Below, piece by piece: positions 21,389 to 32,617 of a DNA stretch of 64,000 bases; within the stretch, counting starts at the first letter, position 1; each line of letters starts with the position of its first letter. The stretch is from Auricularia sp. M13 (lineage: Eukaryota > Basidiomycota > Agaricomycetes > Auriculariales > Auriculariaceae). The stretch is taken from the NCBI GenBank assembly GCA_037042915.1, contig CM073197.1, positions 558,001 to 622,000 of the forward strand. The letters run 5' to 3'. The notes under the pieces were generated by a model that made no database searches, was not told where the DNA came from, and saw only the letters and a list, made by a program, of their open reading frames with translations. Both the position numbers and the translations under genes were made by a program.

Positions 21389-22112
21389 TGTTAAGCCTGC
21401 TGTGCCTTGGGGGTTTGGTTGCAAGGATAGTCGAACGTCCGGGCGCAGAGAACACTCGAACGAACAACTAGAGCCTTCGGTGCGTTATTGAGCACACCGG
21501 CTGCGTCGAGTAGCACGACCGAAGGGACCACGAGCAACAGAGGACTCAGACGAGTAAGTCGGGCGAGGGAAGAACCCAGAGGCGAAGTCGAGAGAGAGAG
21601 ATAGAGTGTGCGAGGGGCACGACTATGTCGATTTCGTAACTGGGGAGCTAGATACAAAGTCGAGGGTCTTTTATACCTGGGGAGGTGATCCGATGTAATC
21701 GGAGTGTATCCTAGAGACGAAGGAGAGGGGGCCTCAGATCAATAGAGATCTTCGTCATCGGCCGATAGGATGAGTAAGAGCGAGTGGGTAAGGTATCGGG
21801 GGATCGGGCGAATGACGAGAGGTGAATGACTAAGACGAGTGGAGCGAACCGGATATGAACACTATCGATACAGTAGGGACAAGGCAAGTTAGGTGGATGT
21901 ATGCGAGTAAGGAGAGAAGCTAGAGAAGTGAGGGAGAGGTCTAGAGGTAGAGGACGATGAGGAGAACATATCCCGAGCATATGAACACGAGGGGAGATAA
22001 GCCGGGTATTCGTGAGCTTGACCGAGTTGACCGAGTTGGCCGAGTGACGTAGAATGATGCCGAGTGATGCCGAGCGCACGTGTGGTCCGCGGACCAGGGC
22101 ACGGGCGTAACA
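21389..22112 (-). repeat. 5' LTR of body B (724 bp)
   Basis: It runs from TGTTACGCCC (22112) to AGGCTTAACA (21389). The TATA box is at 21675-21669 and the predicted RNA start at about 21641. It is flanked on the outside by CCAAG. Confidence 0.85.
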
Positions 22113-22185
22113 CCAAGACGAAGAGACCAACTCGGATCGAGAACCCGAAAAACAAGACAAGAAGAAATAACTTGCCCAAAAGCTA

Positions 22186-23195
22186 CTAGTCTTGGCCAGA
22201 CCAAACTAAGTCACAAAGGTCGACGTGTGAGGCCACAATGCTATCAACCGAACGCCAGTAACGCAGGAACGAATCGGATTTCCACGTCCCGGTCATCTTG
22301 ACGACGTCTGTGTCTACTCCGAGCCGGAGCAATGCGGTAGTGCCCCCAATCCTGAAGCAATGGCCAGAGATGCGGGACATACCAGCGGCGACCCATATCT
22401 CGTTCAAGCACGACAAGAAGGCGTTTTTTGTGAGCGGAATAAAGTCGCCGTCGTCGTTCTTGTACGCGAACAGAGGGTCGTCGTCGCCAAGGCCACTCGC
22501 CCGAATGTGATCTCGCAAGGCGCGCGACGGGTCGTTAAAGTGCTGCGGCAGCCTCACCCACTCACCCTTCGGCGCCGTCTTCGTCCGCGGTACCCACAGC
22601 GCGGTCGTCTCGCGGTGCGCGGCACCCCCCAAGGTCGCGCGCATCTTGACGTGTCGAACGCATGGCAGCCGAGCGTAATCATAACGCCTCGTAGCAGATA
22701 GCAGCTCGCCGAGTCGCATCTGGCCCCAGAACGCGACGAGCATGGCCGCTGCTACGCACTGGTCGAACGGGCGCATGGGATCTAGCTTGTGCAGAGCCTC
22801 GTCCACCATTGCCTGTGTGACGGGCAGCCTCGGGTCGCGCTTCGATTCTTCGGGCGCCATGTTGCCCACGGAGTCGAGAATGCGCGCCAAACGAGCCGAA
22901 CCAGCCCAGAGAAGACCCGCTTCGTTGTGGTAGAAACGCAGGCTGGCCATCGCTGAGCGCGCAGCGCCCGCAGAGTAGTGACCAGCAAAGGAAGCCGCGA
23001 AAGCGCAGAGGTGCGGCTCCGGCACGGGCAGAGTCGCCTCGACCCGTTCAGCTGCAACCCACTCGCAGTAGCGCTCCAGCGCGCGTAATTGGCCTTCGTC
23101 GAGGACGCGATGCCGGCATTGTGTACGCGCATGGTGTGCGCCCATGTCTCGCCAGACAGGGCGGTGTGCATTGTGCGGTGTGGATAGAAAAACAA
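22186..23195 (-). pseudogene. Tyrosine recombinase of the Ngaro-like element
   Basis: The catalytic half is intact in 23145-22186: an arm-binding-like N-terminus (ALERYCEWVAAERV), FWGQMRLGELL with the first catalytic Arg, GHCFRIGGTTAL with the HxxR signature, and FLRYW supplying the nucleophilic Tyr. The enzyme would circularise and insert element DNA by strand exchange in the nucleus. The N-terminal part (HNAGIASSTKANYAR) lies in another frame (23195 onward) and joins with a one-nt shift at about 23090, so this copy is probably inactive unless an intron corrects it. Confidence 0.7.
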
Positions 23196-23330
23196 GCCAA
23201 GATTGCCCTCGGCACTATCCGCCCCATCCTGACGATCCGAAGATCAGCTGATTTGCACGACGCCATGAGGCTATGCCTCAAGCGATCCGTCGATCTTGTA
23301 GTAATCAAACCAAATAACTTTATTGCATCT

Positions 23331-26193
23331 CTACAGGACGTGTTCTAAGTAGTCTGTGATTGCAAACGGAATCGGGAACTTGAACCTACAACGCGGAAGC
23401 CCGGGCGCCGGTAGACCGCGCGACGGCGCGTCCGCGATGTTCTCGTCAGTGGGCACCCAGTCTGTGGACACCCAGATGCCGAACTGCATCATGGTTGCCA
23501 CGATGCGCTGCAGGCCACAGTTGGCCTCGGCGTTGCGAGAGCGCCCTTTCTTGAAGACACCCACCACACCTTGGTTGTCGCTCTTGACAACGAGGTGTAC
23601 AGTGGAGGACATGGATATTTGAACACCCCAATTTTTTACTCCTGTAAATTTACAATTCCACAACATTGGGTAGTACCTTCCTCCCACTAATGACATGTGT
23701 TGATGAGAAGTAGCCAAGCTTTAACTTGGTGGTGGATTCATGTCGATTGCATTACTCTGTCACGAGTTATGGTGGCAAAACTGATGTGACCATATGCGCA
23801 CCACACAGCCTGCCGAATTTTATCCAAGCTAGGTACCTCTTAGACCTGTTGCACATAGGTAGATGAGAAGGTACACTACATGAATACAGTACAGAAATCT
23901 CAGTAGCATGCTGCTTCATTGCTCAGAGCGCAGACAACTGCAAAACACAGAATTGGCAAAATTTGAACAATGCACAATCCGCTCTGGAGGAGGTCTCAGG
24001 TCATGATGCCTAACAGGCAATGAGATATATGGACATACATTGTGACCCCCAAGTGCAAAGTCCAGAAGCTAATCAGTTGGTCTTTGAGAGAGCATACAAA
24101 TTTTGCACATTCTAGGTTTCACAGTTGTCTGCGCTCTGAGCTATGAAGCAGTCTGCAAATGAGATTCCTTGAGTGTATTCATGTAGTGTACCTTCTCATC
24201 TACCTATGTGCAACAGGTCTCAGAGGTACCTAGCTTGGATAAAATTCGGCAGGCTGTGTGGTGCACATATGGTCACATCAGTTTTGCCACCATAACTCGT
24301 GACAGAGTAATGCAATCGACATGAATCCACCACCAAGTTAAAGCTTGGCTACTTCTCATCAACACATGTCATTGGCGGGAGGAAGGTACTACCCAATGTT
24401 GTGGAATTGTAAATCTACAGGAGTAAAAAATTGGGGTGTTCAAATGTCCATGTCCTCCACTGTAGGTGTTTGCAGCCTTTCTCCACCGCCGCGCGAACAC
24501 GAAACTCGAGAGCGACCATCTCGGCCCACCCTATGTCGCGCGATAATGCCTTCCAACCCGTCTTGAGGCGCCAATGGTCCCAGACGCCTTCGTACACGAC
24601 TCCTACGCCAAACAAGGTCGAGGCGTCGACGAAAAGCGAGACGGGGGACGGTTCAGGTATGGCGCCAATGCACATGCTGCAGAACGGCGTCGACAACCTG
24701 TCTCTCCACCAGTCAACGTCCAGCAAGACCGCTGCGTTGGGCTCGTACTTCGCGAACGCATTCGCGAAACTGCCTGCAAACCTTGAGAGAGCTGGCAGCC
24801 TCGAGCGTCCTTTGGGTACCACGAGCGAGCAGTGCACTAGCTTCCCAAGCAGGCTCTGGGCGTTTTTGCGGTTGAAACGCGCACCTCGAACCCATCCTTC
24901 TGAGGTGGCGATGTATTTCGATTTCTCCTTCTCCATCACCTGGACTGTCCGATTCTCGAGGTCCCACAGGAAACCGATGTACGGGAACGCGTTGGCGAAC
25001 GGAAGCGTCTTCTTGACACTCCACGGCCAGCCCAGTTCATCCGCGAGCACGTAGATGTCAGACTCAGAGATGTGGAAGCCTCCGTTGTCCAGTGGGAGCC
25101 GCCAGAAAGTGAAGTCGTCTGCCCAATTGAGCATGTCGTCGCGCGGATAGCGGAACCTGAAGATGCCACTGAATGCGTCAGCTAGTTGTCCCCACAGCCC
25201 GCTAGACGAAGCAGCGCCAAACTGGCAGCAGAAGTCCAAAGCCACCCGACCCTTCCAGTAGATAGCGTAAAAGGCCTGTTGCCATGGCAGAACTGGAACC
25301 CGTCGGTGCGCAGCCTTGACGTCAAAGACTGCAACCTGCGTGCCCGCCGGCGCCTCCGCCGCCATCAGGTAACAGCGCGAGAAGGATCCCCAGTCGCAAG
25401 TGAACTCGTCCATGTCGATGGACGCGTTGAACGACGGGTCATCCTTGTCCTCCTGTGGGTGCGAGAAGTCCTGGCACACGCGACCCTCGGCGTAGCTGCC
25501 GTTCTTCAGTTCGATAGTCAAAGGCGCATTACAAAACGGTCCGATCATCTCGCGCAGGCGGCCAGGTTCAAAGAACTCAGACAAGCGACCCTCAGCAGTC
25601 TCATCAATGATCATCGTTTCTATAACAGATACATGACGCACCGCCGGCGCGTGATTGTCGTACAGTCTATACAGAAGGTTGGTACGAGCGAAGAAAGCAT
25701 CAACGGTCTCGCGCTTGAGGCCGATATCAAAACCAGACAAGAGTCCCGACGGAATGTGGAAAAAAACGTGCAGCAACCCAGCGTCATCAAGCGCGCGTTC
25801 CCAAGCAGCAGCTTTCAACGGTGTGACGATGCGGAAAGGAAATGGAGGAGCAGACGGAGCAGCCAATGCAACGGGAAGCGCGAGCAGGTCGTCGTCGTCG
25901 ACGTCGACGATAATAGCGTCATAATCATAAGCAGTAGGTGCCTCGACACGCGGGGACGAGGGCTTAGCGAGGGACGGCGGTGCAGGCACAGGCGCCGTGA
26001 TCGGCAGATCTGCAGAGCGAGCAGAAGTGGCCGTTGCCAGCGAAGCGGCATGCAGAGCGCTTGCACTTGGCAAGGCTGTTGAACACGAAGCAGACGGCGA
26101 AGCCAGAGGACGGGATGACGTAGTAGAGCTTGTCGCTGCTCCAGACCAGCCACCTCGGCATGCACGCTGCCGGTTCTTTCTTTGCCTTATCAA
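23331..26193 (-). pseudogene. RT-RNase H of the Ngaro-like element, split by foldback copy 2
   Basis: The open frame from 26193 holds a reverse transcriptase with motif A VFDVKAAHRRVP and the YADD-type box NWADDFTFW, then RNase H beginning VSLFVDASTLFG. It overlaps the Gag frame by about 230 nt, so it is probably expressed by frameshifting. After ..KGCKHLQ it is cut by the 863-bp foldback (24462-23600). Beyond the element it resumes VVKSDNQGVVGVFKKGRSRN..VPTDENIADAPSRG, the RNase H tail typical of DIRS elements, and stops at 23331. Confidence 0.7.
23600..24462. mobile_element. Foldback element copy 2 (863 bp)
   Basis: Flanked by TA (23598-23599, 24463-24464). It has exactly the length of copies 1 and 3 and nearly the same sequence, inserted in the opposite orientation to copy 1 and within RNase H of the Ngaro-like element. 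Confidence 0.85.
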
Positions 26194-26940
26194 ATCGGTG
26201 AGCCTTGCTGCCGCAAATCATGCACCGATCGTACTTGAGCACGGGCCCACCATCCGCGCGCGTAGCAACCGCGGTCGAAGAGGATGAAGCGCCGGCCGTG
26301 ATTGTCGGTATCGTGCGCGCGCGTGCGACCTGACGCGAAGAAGAAGCAGAAGCCGCCGTCGTGACGAACGTCGCCCGTTTGGTGAGGATCGCCGACCACA
26401 CGGACAGGTCGAACTTCGAGATGTTCTCGGGCCGGTCGCCCTTGATCTTCTGCCGCATCATCAGATCGTACTGGCGCCAGAGCGTCCAGTTCTCGTCCGA
26501 GTCGGCGTCCTCAACGTTGGCAATGTAGTTGAAGTGCGTCTCGAGCATCTTCGGCACCCACTCGGGCGTCTGGTACTTGCGCAGCGCGGCCACGAACCGC
26601 ATGCCCCACTTCATCATCTGCATCATTGACATGTTGTGCTCCGTGACTGACAGCGTGATGGACGTTGCGGGTGCACTGCCATTGAGGACGATCACGCAGG
26701 AGTCGTGCTCGGCAGCGATGAGCTCGTCGGAGAAATAATGCAGCGGCATGTATTTCTTGAGGCTGGTCGCCAAGACACCCTTCGCGAGATCCGATATCAC
26801 CAGTGCGCTGCTGTGCTCCTCCGGCTCGCGGTTCTCGTCGAAGTGGCTGAAGTCGACGATGGGAATGTCGTCGTTGCCGTCACGCGCCTTCTTGGCCGCT
26901 GGTGACAATCCCAGCCCCACGTTGGGGTTGGTGCGTTTGA
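25964..26940 (-). CDS. Gag-like zinc-finger protein of the Ngaro-like element
   Basis: An open frame of about 325 residues runs from VKRTNPNVGLGLSPAAKK to a stop at 25964. It has a helical capsid-like middle (MMQMMKWGMRFVAALRKYQTP) and two C-terminal Cys/His clusters, CMICGSKAHRF..C and CKRSACRF..HFCSLC..HGACAC. It probably binds element RNA and forms particles. No ATG starts the frame; the first codon available is TTG at 26950. TAG before 26940, preceded by a CTGAT branch-like motif, suggests a splice acceptor linking it to the exon at 27334-28035 (phase 1). Confidence 0.55.
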
Positions 26941-27333
26941 CTACCCACAATCAGCACGACGAAAACGCTCGCGGCATCAATGACCTGGCCGCGCCAAGCG
27001 CCAAGGCGACTGGCAGCATCTGCCGCTTCTGCCGGCGTGATGGTCATCACACGACACGTGCTCAACCTGCCGGCGTGATGGCCGTCACACGACATGCGCT
27101 CAACCCAAAAGAGAACGGAGCACGCGTGCGTGGTATAAAGTGACGGGCGGCGCGCAGCATCAGAGCCGCAAGAACGCCCCTCCGCTGCCAGGCAGCAGAG
27201 TTGGAGCAGCCAGGCCGCGTCCATCCCTCGACACGCGCAGTGCCAGGCAAGTGCGGTCACATCATCCGCCAGGCGGGCAGTGGGCCTCGCGGCGTTGAGC
27301 GGCGACCAGGTCACCACCGAAGTAAGGTACGTA
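26941..27333 (-). other. Possible 393-bp intron with a tandem 37-bp repeat
   Basis: Donor GTACGTACC at 27333 and acceptor GGGTAG at 26941 would join MRAG to VKRTNPN in frame. That is long for this genome, where other introns are 44-68 bp. It contains two near-identical 37-bp units (about 27030-27066 and 27067-27103) starting TGCCGGCGTGATGG. An insertion into the gene is the alternative. Confidence 0.35.
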
Positions 27334-28035
27334 CCACCAGCACGCATGGGCGTGAGCGTCTGCTCTCCGTCGAGCATGTCAACGTCCTCCCCCTCCCCTG
27401 CCGACTCCACCTCCGTGTCGACGACGTCCGAGAAGCGCGTGCTGCGCTTGGACTTGGCGGCCGCCTTGCTCGGCGGTACGGGCGCGAACAGGTCGACACC
27501 GTCTTCCGGCGGCGCCGTGGCCTTCTTGCCCTTGGCCTTGGACTTCTTTGGCGGCGGCGCGGGCGCAGGCTCAGGCTCATCATCTTCTGCCTCCTCCTCC
27601 TCGTCATCGGCGGGCGGCAGCGGCAGCGCCTTCTTCTTTGTTGCCTTGGGCTTCGCCTTAGTCTTCCTCGGCGGCGCCTGCTCAGGCTCAACGTCGTCGT
27701 CACCATCGTCCTCGTGCTCAGGCTCCTCCTCCTCGACCTGGACCGCCTTTCCTTTTCCTTTGCCTTTCGCCTTGGACTTCGCGACCGGCTTTGACTTACG
27801 CCCACCCTTGGGCGGCGGCAGCGGCAGTGGCGGCGACAGCGGGCGGCTGCGACGGTTCAGGTGGCTCTGGCACTGCCTTCTTGGATCACAACGGGCGTTT
27901 GGGCGGTGCAGGAGGCTCGGGTGGCGGCACCGGGGCCTTGCCCCTCCTTCCACGTACAGGGCCTGGCGGCGGTGACGGCAGCGTCGGAGGGCGCGCCTCT
28001 GGTTCTTTCACGCCGCGCTTGGGTCTGGGTGGCAT
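27334..28035 (-). pseudogene. Low-complexity Lys/Pro/Glu-rich exon(s), frameshifted
   Basis: ATG at 28035 (MPPRPKRGVKEPEARPP) opens 49 codons and stops. After one or two frame changes around 27800-27890 the frame continues GGRKSKPVAKSKAKGKGK, alternating with acidic blocks (EEEEPEHEDDGDDD) and ending DVDMLDGEQTLTPMRAG. It could be the disordered N-terminus of the Ngaro-like Gag or an unrelated host gene fused to it. No domain is recognisable. Confidence 0.35.
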
Positions 28036-28643
28036 CTCGTCGGTAGTACGTCGTCACGCTCAGATTGGTACAAGTCCGGTGTAGCCAGTAGAAGGACGCG
28101 TCGCTTCGCGTCGATAGGGGTAGTGACCGCGAATGCCAATATCTCGTTCGTCTGAGTCCTAGCGTCCATAAGACCGTGGCTGCGCGCGTATAACAAGTCG
28201 TTCGAGCCCAAAAGAAAGCAAGCAGCGGAAGCACCCAGTCGCAGAGATCTCACTCTGTATGCAGAGTGACTGGGGGCGGAGCAGACCAGGATGCGATAGT
28301 TCCGACCTGTCCGCTCCGCCGGCACAAGACGTGTTTCTCGTGTCTCTTCGACCGAGAAACTGCATCATCCATGAGCCCGGAAGAGCTGGTTGGGGCAACA
28401 CCGAATGTACCGCACTGGGAATCATCTACCTCACAAAGAGTGCGATGGACACCGCTTCTGCTGTCGAGGTAGCCGGGAAGGGCATCAATAACATGTCTTT
28501 CGAGCTCAGCAGTGCGCTTGCTGCTGATGACCTGGAGTCTATGCTACGGAAACTCTACCATAACCCTCCGCTCCTCACCTGTCCATGCCCGACATGCAAT
28601 GGCCGGCCGATCTCTGGCAATCGCCATGAGCTTCAAGACGGGC
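28036..28643. other. Spacer without recognised gene
   Basis: About 600 bp of mixed composition with only short overlapping frames on both strands. It ends at ACGGC (28639-28643), the 5 bp before the LTR. Confidence 0.4.
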
Positions 28644-29558
28644 TGTTAAGCCTGCTGTGCCTTGGGGTCTTGGTTGCAAGGATAGTCGAACGTCCGGGCG
28701 CAGAGAACACTCGAACGAACAACTAGGGTTGGTGCGTTATTGAGCACACCGGCTATGTCCAGTAGCACGACCGAGGGACTGCGAGCAACAGAGAACTCAA
28801 ACGAGTAGATTGGGTGAGGGAAGAACCCAGAGGCGAAGTCGAGAGAGAGGGATAGTGTGTGCGAGGGGCACGACTATGTCGATTTCGTAACTGGGGAGCT
28901 AGATACAAAGTCGAGGGTCTTTTATACCTGGGGAGGTGATCCGATGTAATCGGAGTGTATCCTAGAGACGAAGGAGAGGGGGCCTCAGATCAATAGAGAT
29001 CTTCGTCATCGGCCGATAGGATGAGTAAGAGCGAGTGGGTAAGGTATCGGGGGATCGGGCGAATGACGAGAGGTGAATGACTAAGACGAGTGGAGCGAAC
29101 CGGATATGAACACTATCGATACAGTAGGGACAAGGCGAGTTAGGTGGATGTATGCGAGTAAGGAGAGAAGCTAGAGATGAGAGGGAGAGGTCTAGAGGTA
29201 GAGGACGATGAGGAGAACATATCCCGAGCATATGAACACGAGGGGAGATAAGCCGGGTATTCGTGAGCTTGACCGAGTTGACCGAGTTGGCCGAGTGACG
29301 TAGAATGATGCCGAGTGATGCCGAGCGCACGTGTGGTCCGCGGACCGGGGCACGGGCGTAACAGTATCCCCCTTTACGTCCTGAGCCCACGAAGGACTGC
29401 AGCAACGCAAGGTGAATACAAGAAATGCGATAGCACGCACTCGAGTCCGAATGGGGCCAAAAGATTGGGTCGGGTCGGAACGGGTCAGACGCAGATTAAA
29501 AGTGGTTGGGTCGGGAGTTGAATCGTCGAACCACTCTTGTCTTCGCCCCACAACCCAG

Positions 29559-32499
29559 ATGCCCAAGTTCGAGTCGCTCGAGGACGTCGCCAGCACGTAC
29601 GACCCCAAGACCGTCGGGGTCGTCATGAGGTCACTCGAGGACGACCCGACGATGGAGGCGCTGATTGCGACGCACGAGGCCGCGAAGCGGACGTTCGGCG
29701 GCCTGCAGCAAGAGGCCGTCGACGAGGAGGACCTCGACGCGATCGAGGCGTTCAGCGCGCGCAGGCGCCAGGCGAAGGCCGAGATGCGCCTGGCGGCGCA
29801 GCAGTGCTTCGGGATGCTGGCCGAGCACATGGCCAAGGTCGCGGTGGACGCGGGCGCTAAGGCGGCGAAGAGCCAGGCGTCGCCGGCGAAAGTGCCGACG
29901 ACGAGCACGAAGGCGCCGGCGAAGGACGCGAGGGAGACCAAGTCGCCGCCGAAGAAGAGGAAGGCGATGGAGGTACAGTGGAGGACATGGACATTCGAAC
30001 GCCCCAAATTTTTGCTCCTGTAAATTTACAATTCCATAGTACCTTCCTCCCGCCAATGACATGTGTTGCTGACAAGTAGCCAAGCTTTATCTTGGTGGTG
30101 GATTCATGTTGATTGCACTACTCTGTCATGAGGTGCAGCAGCAAGACTGATATGACTATATGCGGATTGCACAGCCTGCCAAATTTTATCCAAGCCAGGT
30201 AGCACTGAGACCTGTTGCGCATTGGTAGATGAGAAGGTACACTACATGAATACACTCAAGGAATCTCATTTGCAGACTGCTTCATGGCTCAGAGCCACGA
30301 CAACTATGAAACACAGAATGGGCGAAATTTGTCTACGCTCTCAAAGCTCAACTGATTAGCTTTTGGAATTGGCACTTGGGGGTCACAATCCATGTCTATA
30401 TATCTCATTGTTTGCAAGGTATAATGACCTGAGACTCTTCCTAGAGCAGATTGTGTAGTGTTAAAATTTTGCGCATTCTGTGTTTCAAAGTTGTTGTGGC
30501 TCGAAGCTACAGTGGAGGACATGGACATTTGAACACCCCAATTTTTTACTCCTGTAGATTTACAATTCCACAACATTGGGTAGTACCTTCCTCCCGCCAA
30601 TGACATGTGTTGATGAGAAGTAGCCAAGCTTTAACTTGGTGGTGGATTCATGTCGATTGCATTACTCTGTCACGAGTTATGGTGGCAAAACTGATGTGAC
30701 CATATGTGCACCACACAGCCTGCCGAATTTTATCCAAGCTAGGTACCTCTGAGACCTGTTGCACATAGGTAGATGAGAAGGTACACTACATGAATACACT
30801 CAAGGAATCTCATTTGCAGACTGCTTCATAGCTCAGAGCGCAGACAACTGTGAAACCTAGAATGTGCAAAATTTGTATGCTCTCTCAAAGACCAACTGAT
30901 TAGCTTCTGGACTTTGCACTTGGGGGTCACAATGTATGTCCATATATCTCATTGCCTGTTAGGCATCATGACCTGAGACCTCCTCCAGAGCGGATTGTGC
31001 ATTGTTCAAATTTTGCCAATTCTGTGTTTTGCAGTTGTCTGCGCTCTGAGCAATGAAGCAGCATGCTACTGAGATTTCTGTACTGTATTCATGTAGTGTA
31101 CCTTCTCATCTACCTATGTGCAACAGGTCTAAGAGGTACCTAGCTTGGATAAAATTCGGCAGGCTGTGTGGTGCGCATATGGTCACATCAGTTTTGCCAC
31201 CATAACTCGTGACAGAGTAATGCAATCGACATGAATCCACCACCAAGTTAAAGCTTGGCTACTTCTCATCAACACATGTCATTAGTGGGAGGAAGGTACT
31301 ACCCAATGTTGTGGAATTGTAAATTTACAGGAGTAAAAAATTGGGGTGTTCAAATATCCATGTCCTCCACTGTATGAAGCAGCCTGCAAATGATATTCCT
31401 TGAGTGTATTCATGTAGTGTACCTTCTCATCTACCAATGTGCAACAGGTCTCAGTGTTACCTGGCTTGGATAAAATTTGGCAGGCTGTGCAATCCGCATA
31501 TAGTCATATCAGTCTTGCTGCTGCACCTCATGACAGAGTAGTGCAATCAACATGAATCCACCACCAAGATAAAGCTTGGCTACTTGTCATCAACAAATGT
31601 CATTGGTAGAAGGAAGGTACTACCCAGTGTTGTGGAATTGTAAATTTATAGCAGTAAAAATTTGGGGTGTTCAAATGTCCATATCCTCCACTGTATGGGT
31701 CGAGTTGCCTCGACTGCGCGATTTGGCTAAGGTGCGCTTTTTGTTATAGGTCGAGGTCGTGAAGACAACTCAGGTGCCACGCAAGGTTGCGCCAAAACCC
31801 GCGCCGGTCGCGGTTGCTCGTTTGCTGTCGCTCAGGGCGGGCGAGACGCTCGAGGACGACGACGAGGTCGAGGAGGTCGCAAGCCCAGTGGCGCCGGTCA
31901 CAAAGCCCAAGCCGCACGCCGGCGGTAAATTCACCGACAAGTGGCCAGCAGTGCCGTTAGGAATGCGGTTCCCGAGCAAGGTGAGCTTTTTGATCGTTCG
32001 TGATTTGTTCGCCGGGGCTGATGTCGAGCAGTGCGAGGCTTGCGCCAAGCGCGGCGGTCAGTGCGTTCGACAGCACCGCTCGAACACCTGCACCACGTGC
32101 CACCAGACCTGGGGCAAGTGCTCACATTCGAGCAAGCCCTTCGTGCCGCGCGGCGAGAAGAGGGCGGTGTCGCTGAGTGCGTCGCCCAAGCGCCCAAAGA
32201 AGGTGCGCATTGTCGAAGGAACAACGCTGGGGACGAGGGCGGCCGAGGAGCGTGCGAAGACGGCCGAGCACTACCGAGTGATGGAGAACCACGTCCGGTG
32301 GACCCAGAACTTGGTGAACAACATCGAGCAGATGTTGTACCGGATGCTGCAGTGGCAAGCGCAGCATTTCAGTCAGCCGATCGAGGGGTCGATCGACGAC
32401 CCGTTCACAAGCGAGGAGGAGGAGGAGGAGGACGAAGAGGAGGCCGAGGAGGAGGTCGAGGAAGCGACCGAGGACGCGGCTGAGGAGGCGGACGAGTAG
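29559..32499 (+). CDS. Antisense zinc-cluster protein of the chromovirus, copy C
   Basis: Exons 29559-29972, 31750-31980 and 32032-32499 give about 370 residues (138 + 77 + 155). The protein parallels copy B: MPKFESLEDVAS..., an NLS-like PPKKRKAME at the end of exon 1, the Cys cluster CX2CX6CX8CX2CX6C at the start of exon 3 (CEACAKRGGQC..CTTCHQTWGKC), and a Glu-rich tail. Exon lengths 414 and 231 are identical to copy B. Intron 1, without the inserted element, is 55-60 nt with GTATGG..TTATAG. Intron 2 is 51 nt with GTGAGC..CTGAT..CAG. All coding parts are open, so the gene would be intact if the roughly 1.7-kb nested foldback insertion in intron 1 is spliced out. It could be a zinc-cluster DNA-binding protein. 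Confidence 0.7.
29976..31693. mobile_element. Divergent foldback element containing copy 3
   Basis: Flanked by TA (29974-29975, 31694-31695). Ends begin CAGTGGAGGACATGGACATT. Without the nested copy (30510-31372 plus TA) it is about 853 bp. It differs from the 863-bp family by many substitutions, so it is an older relative. It sits within intron 1 of the antisense gene, immediately after the GT. Confidence 0.8.
30510..31372. mobile_element. Foldback element copy 3 (863 bp), nested
   Basis: TA on each side (30508-30509, 31373-31374). Essentially identical to copy 1, with the same length. Inserted near the centre of the older foldback element. Confidence 0.85.
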
Positions 32500-32617
32500 G
32501 CGATAGAGTAGAATAGTAGCGGGTGCGACCAAAGTCGCCAAAATGTAATAAAGGCGTGTTTCTTGGAACCGAGTGAAAAGCGAGTGAGCGAGGAGAAAGC
32601 GAGTCAAAAGCGAGTGC

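Larger units (their letters stand above)
6728..22112 (-). mobile_element. Tandem Ty3/Gypsy chromovirus: LTR-body-LTR-body-LTR remnants
   Basis: CCAAG is duplicated at 6723-6727 and 22113-22117, so the whole block behaves as one insertion. Order in the sense (minus) direction: 5' LTR 22112-21389; body B (gag, pol, antisense gene); shared LTR 13002-11785; body A (gag, truncated pol); 43-44 bp LTR end 6933-6890; 162-bp LTR end 6889-6728. LTRs start TGTTACGCCC and end AGGCTTAACA. Bodies A and B are nearly identical over long stretches but carry different lesions. B has two C-to-T stops and two insertions. A has frameshifts and a large deletion. The pol C-terminus contains a chromodomain-like region, which places it among chromoviruses. 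No copy here is intact. Confidence 0.85.
22186..26940 (-). mobile_element. DIRS/Ngaro-like tyrosine-recombinase retroelement
   Basis: Three consecutive minus-strand reading frames: Gag with zinc fingers, RT-RNase H, and a tyrosine recombinase in place of an integrase. This combination defines the DIRS order; no methyltransferase domain was seen, which fits the Ngaro group. The left boundary is lost next to the chromovirus insertion. Split direct repeats at the termini were not found by eye. The right boundary may lie beyond 28035 if the upstream low-complexity exon belongs to Gag. Confidence 0.7.

Noticed and set aside
27280-27975. Plus-strand Ser/Gly-rich frame of 231 codons
   Set aside because: Antisense of the Lys/Glu/Pro-rich minus-strand exon, which has the more protein-like composition and a possible splice to Gag.
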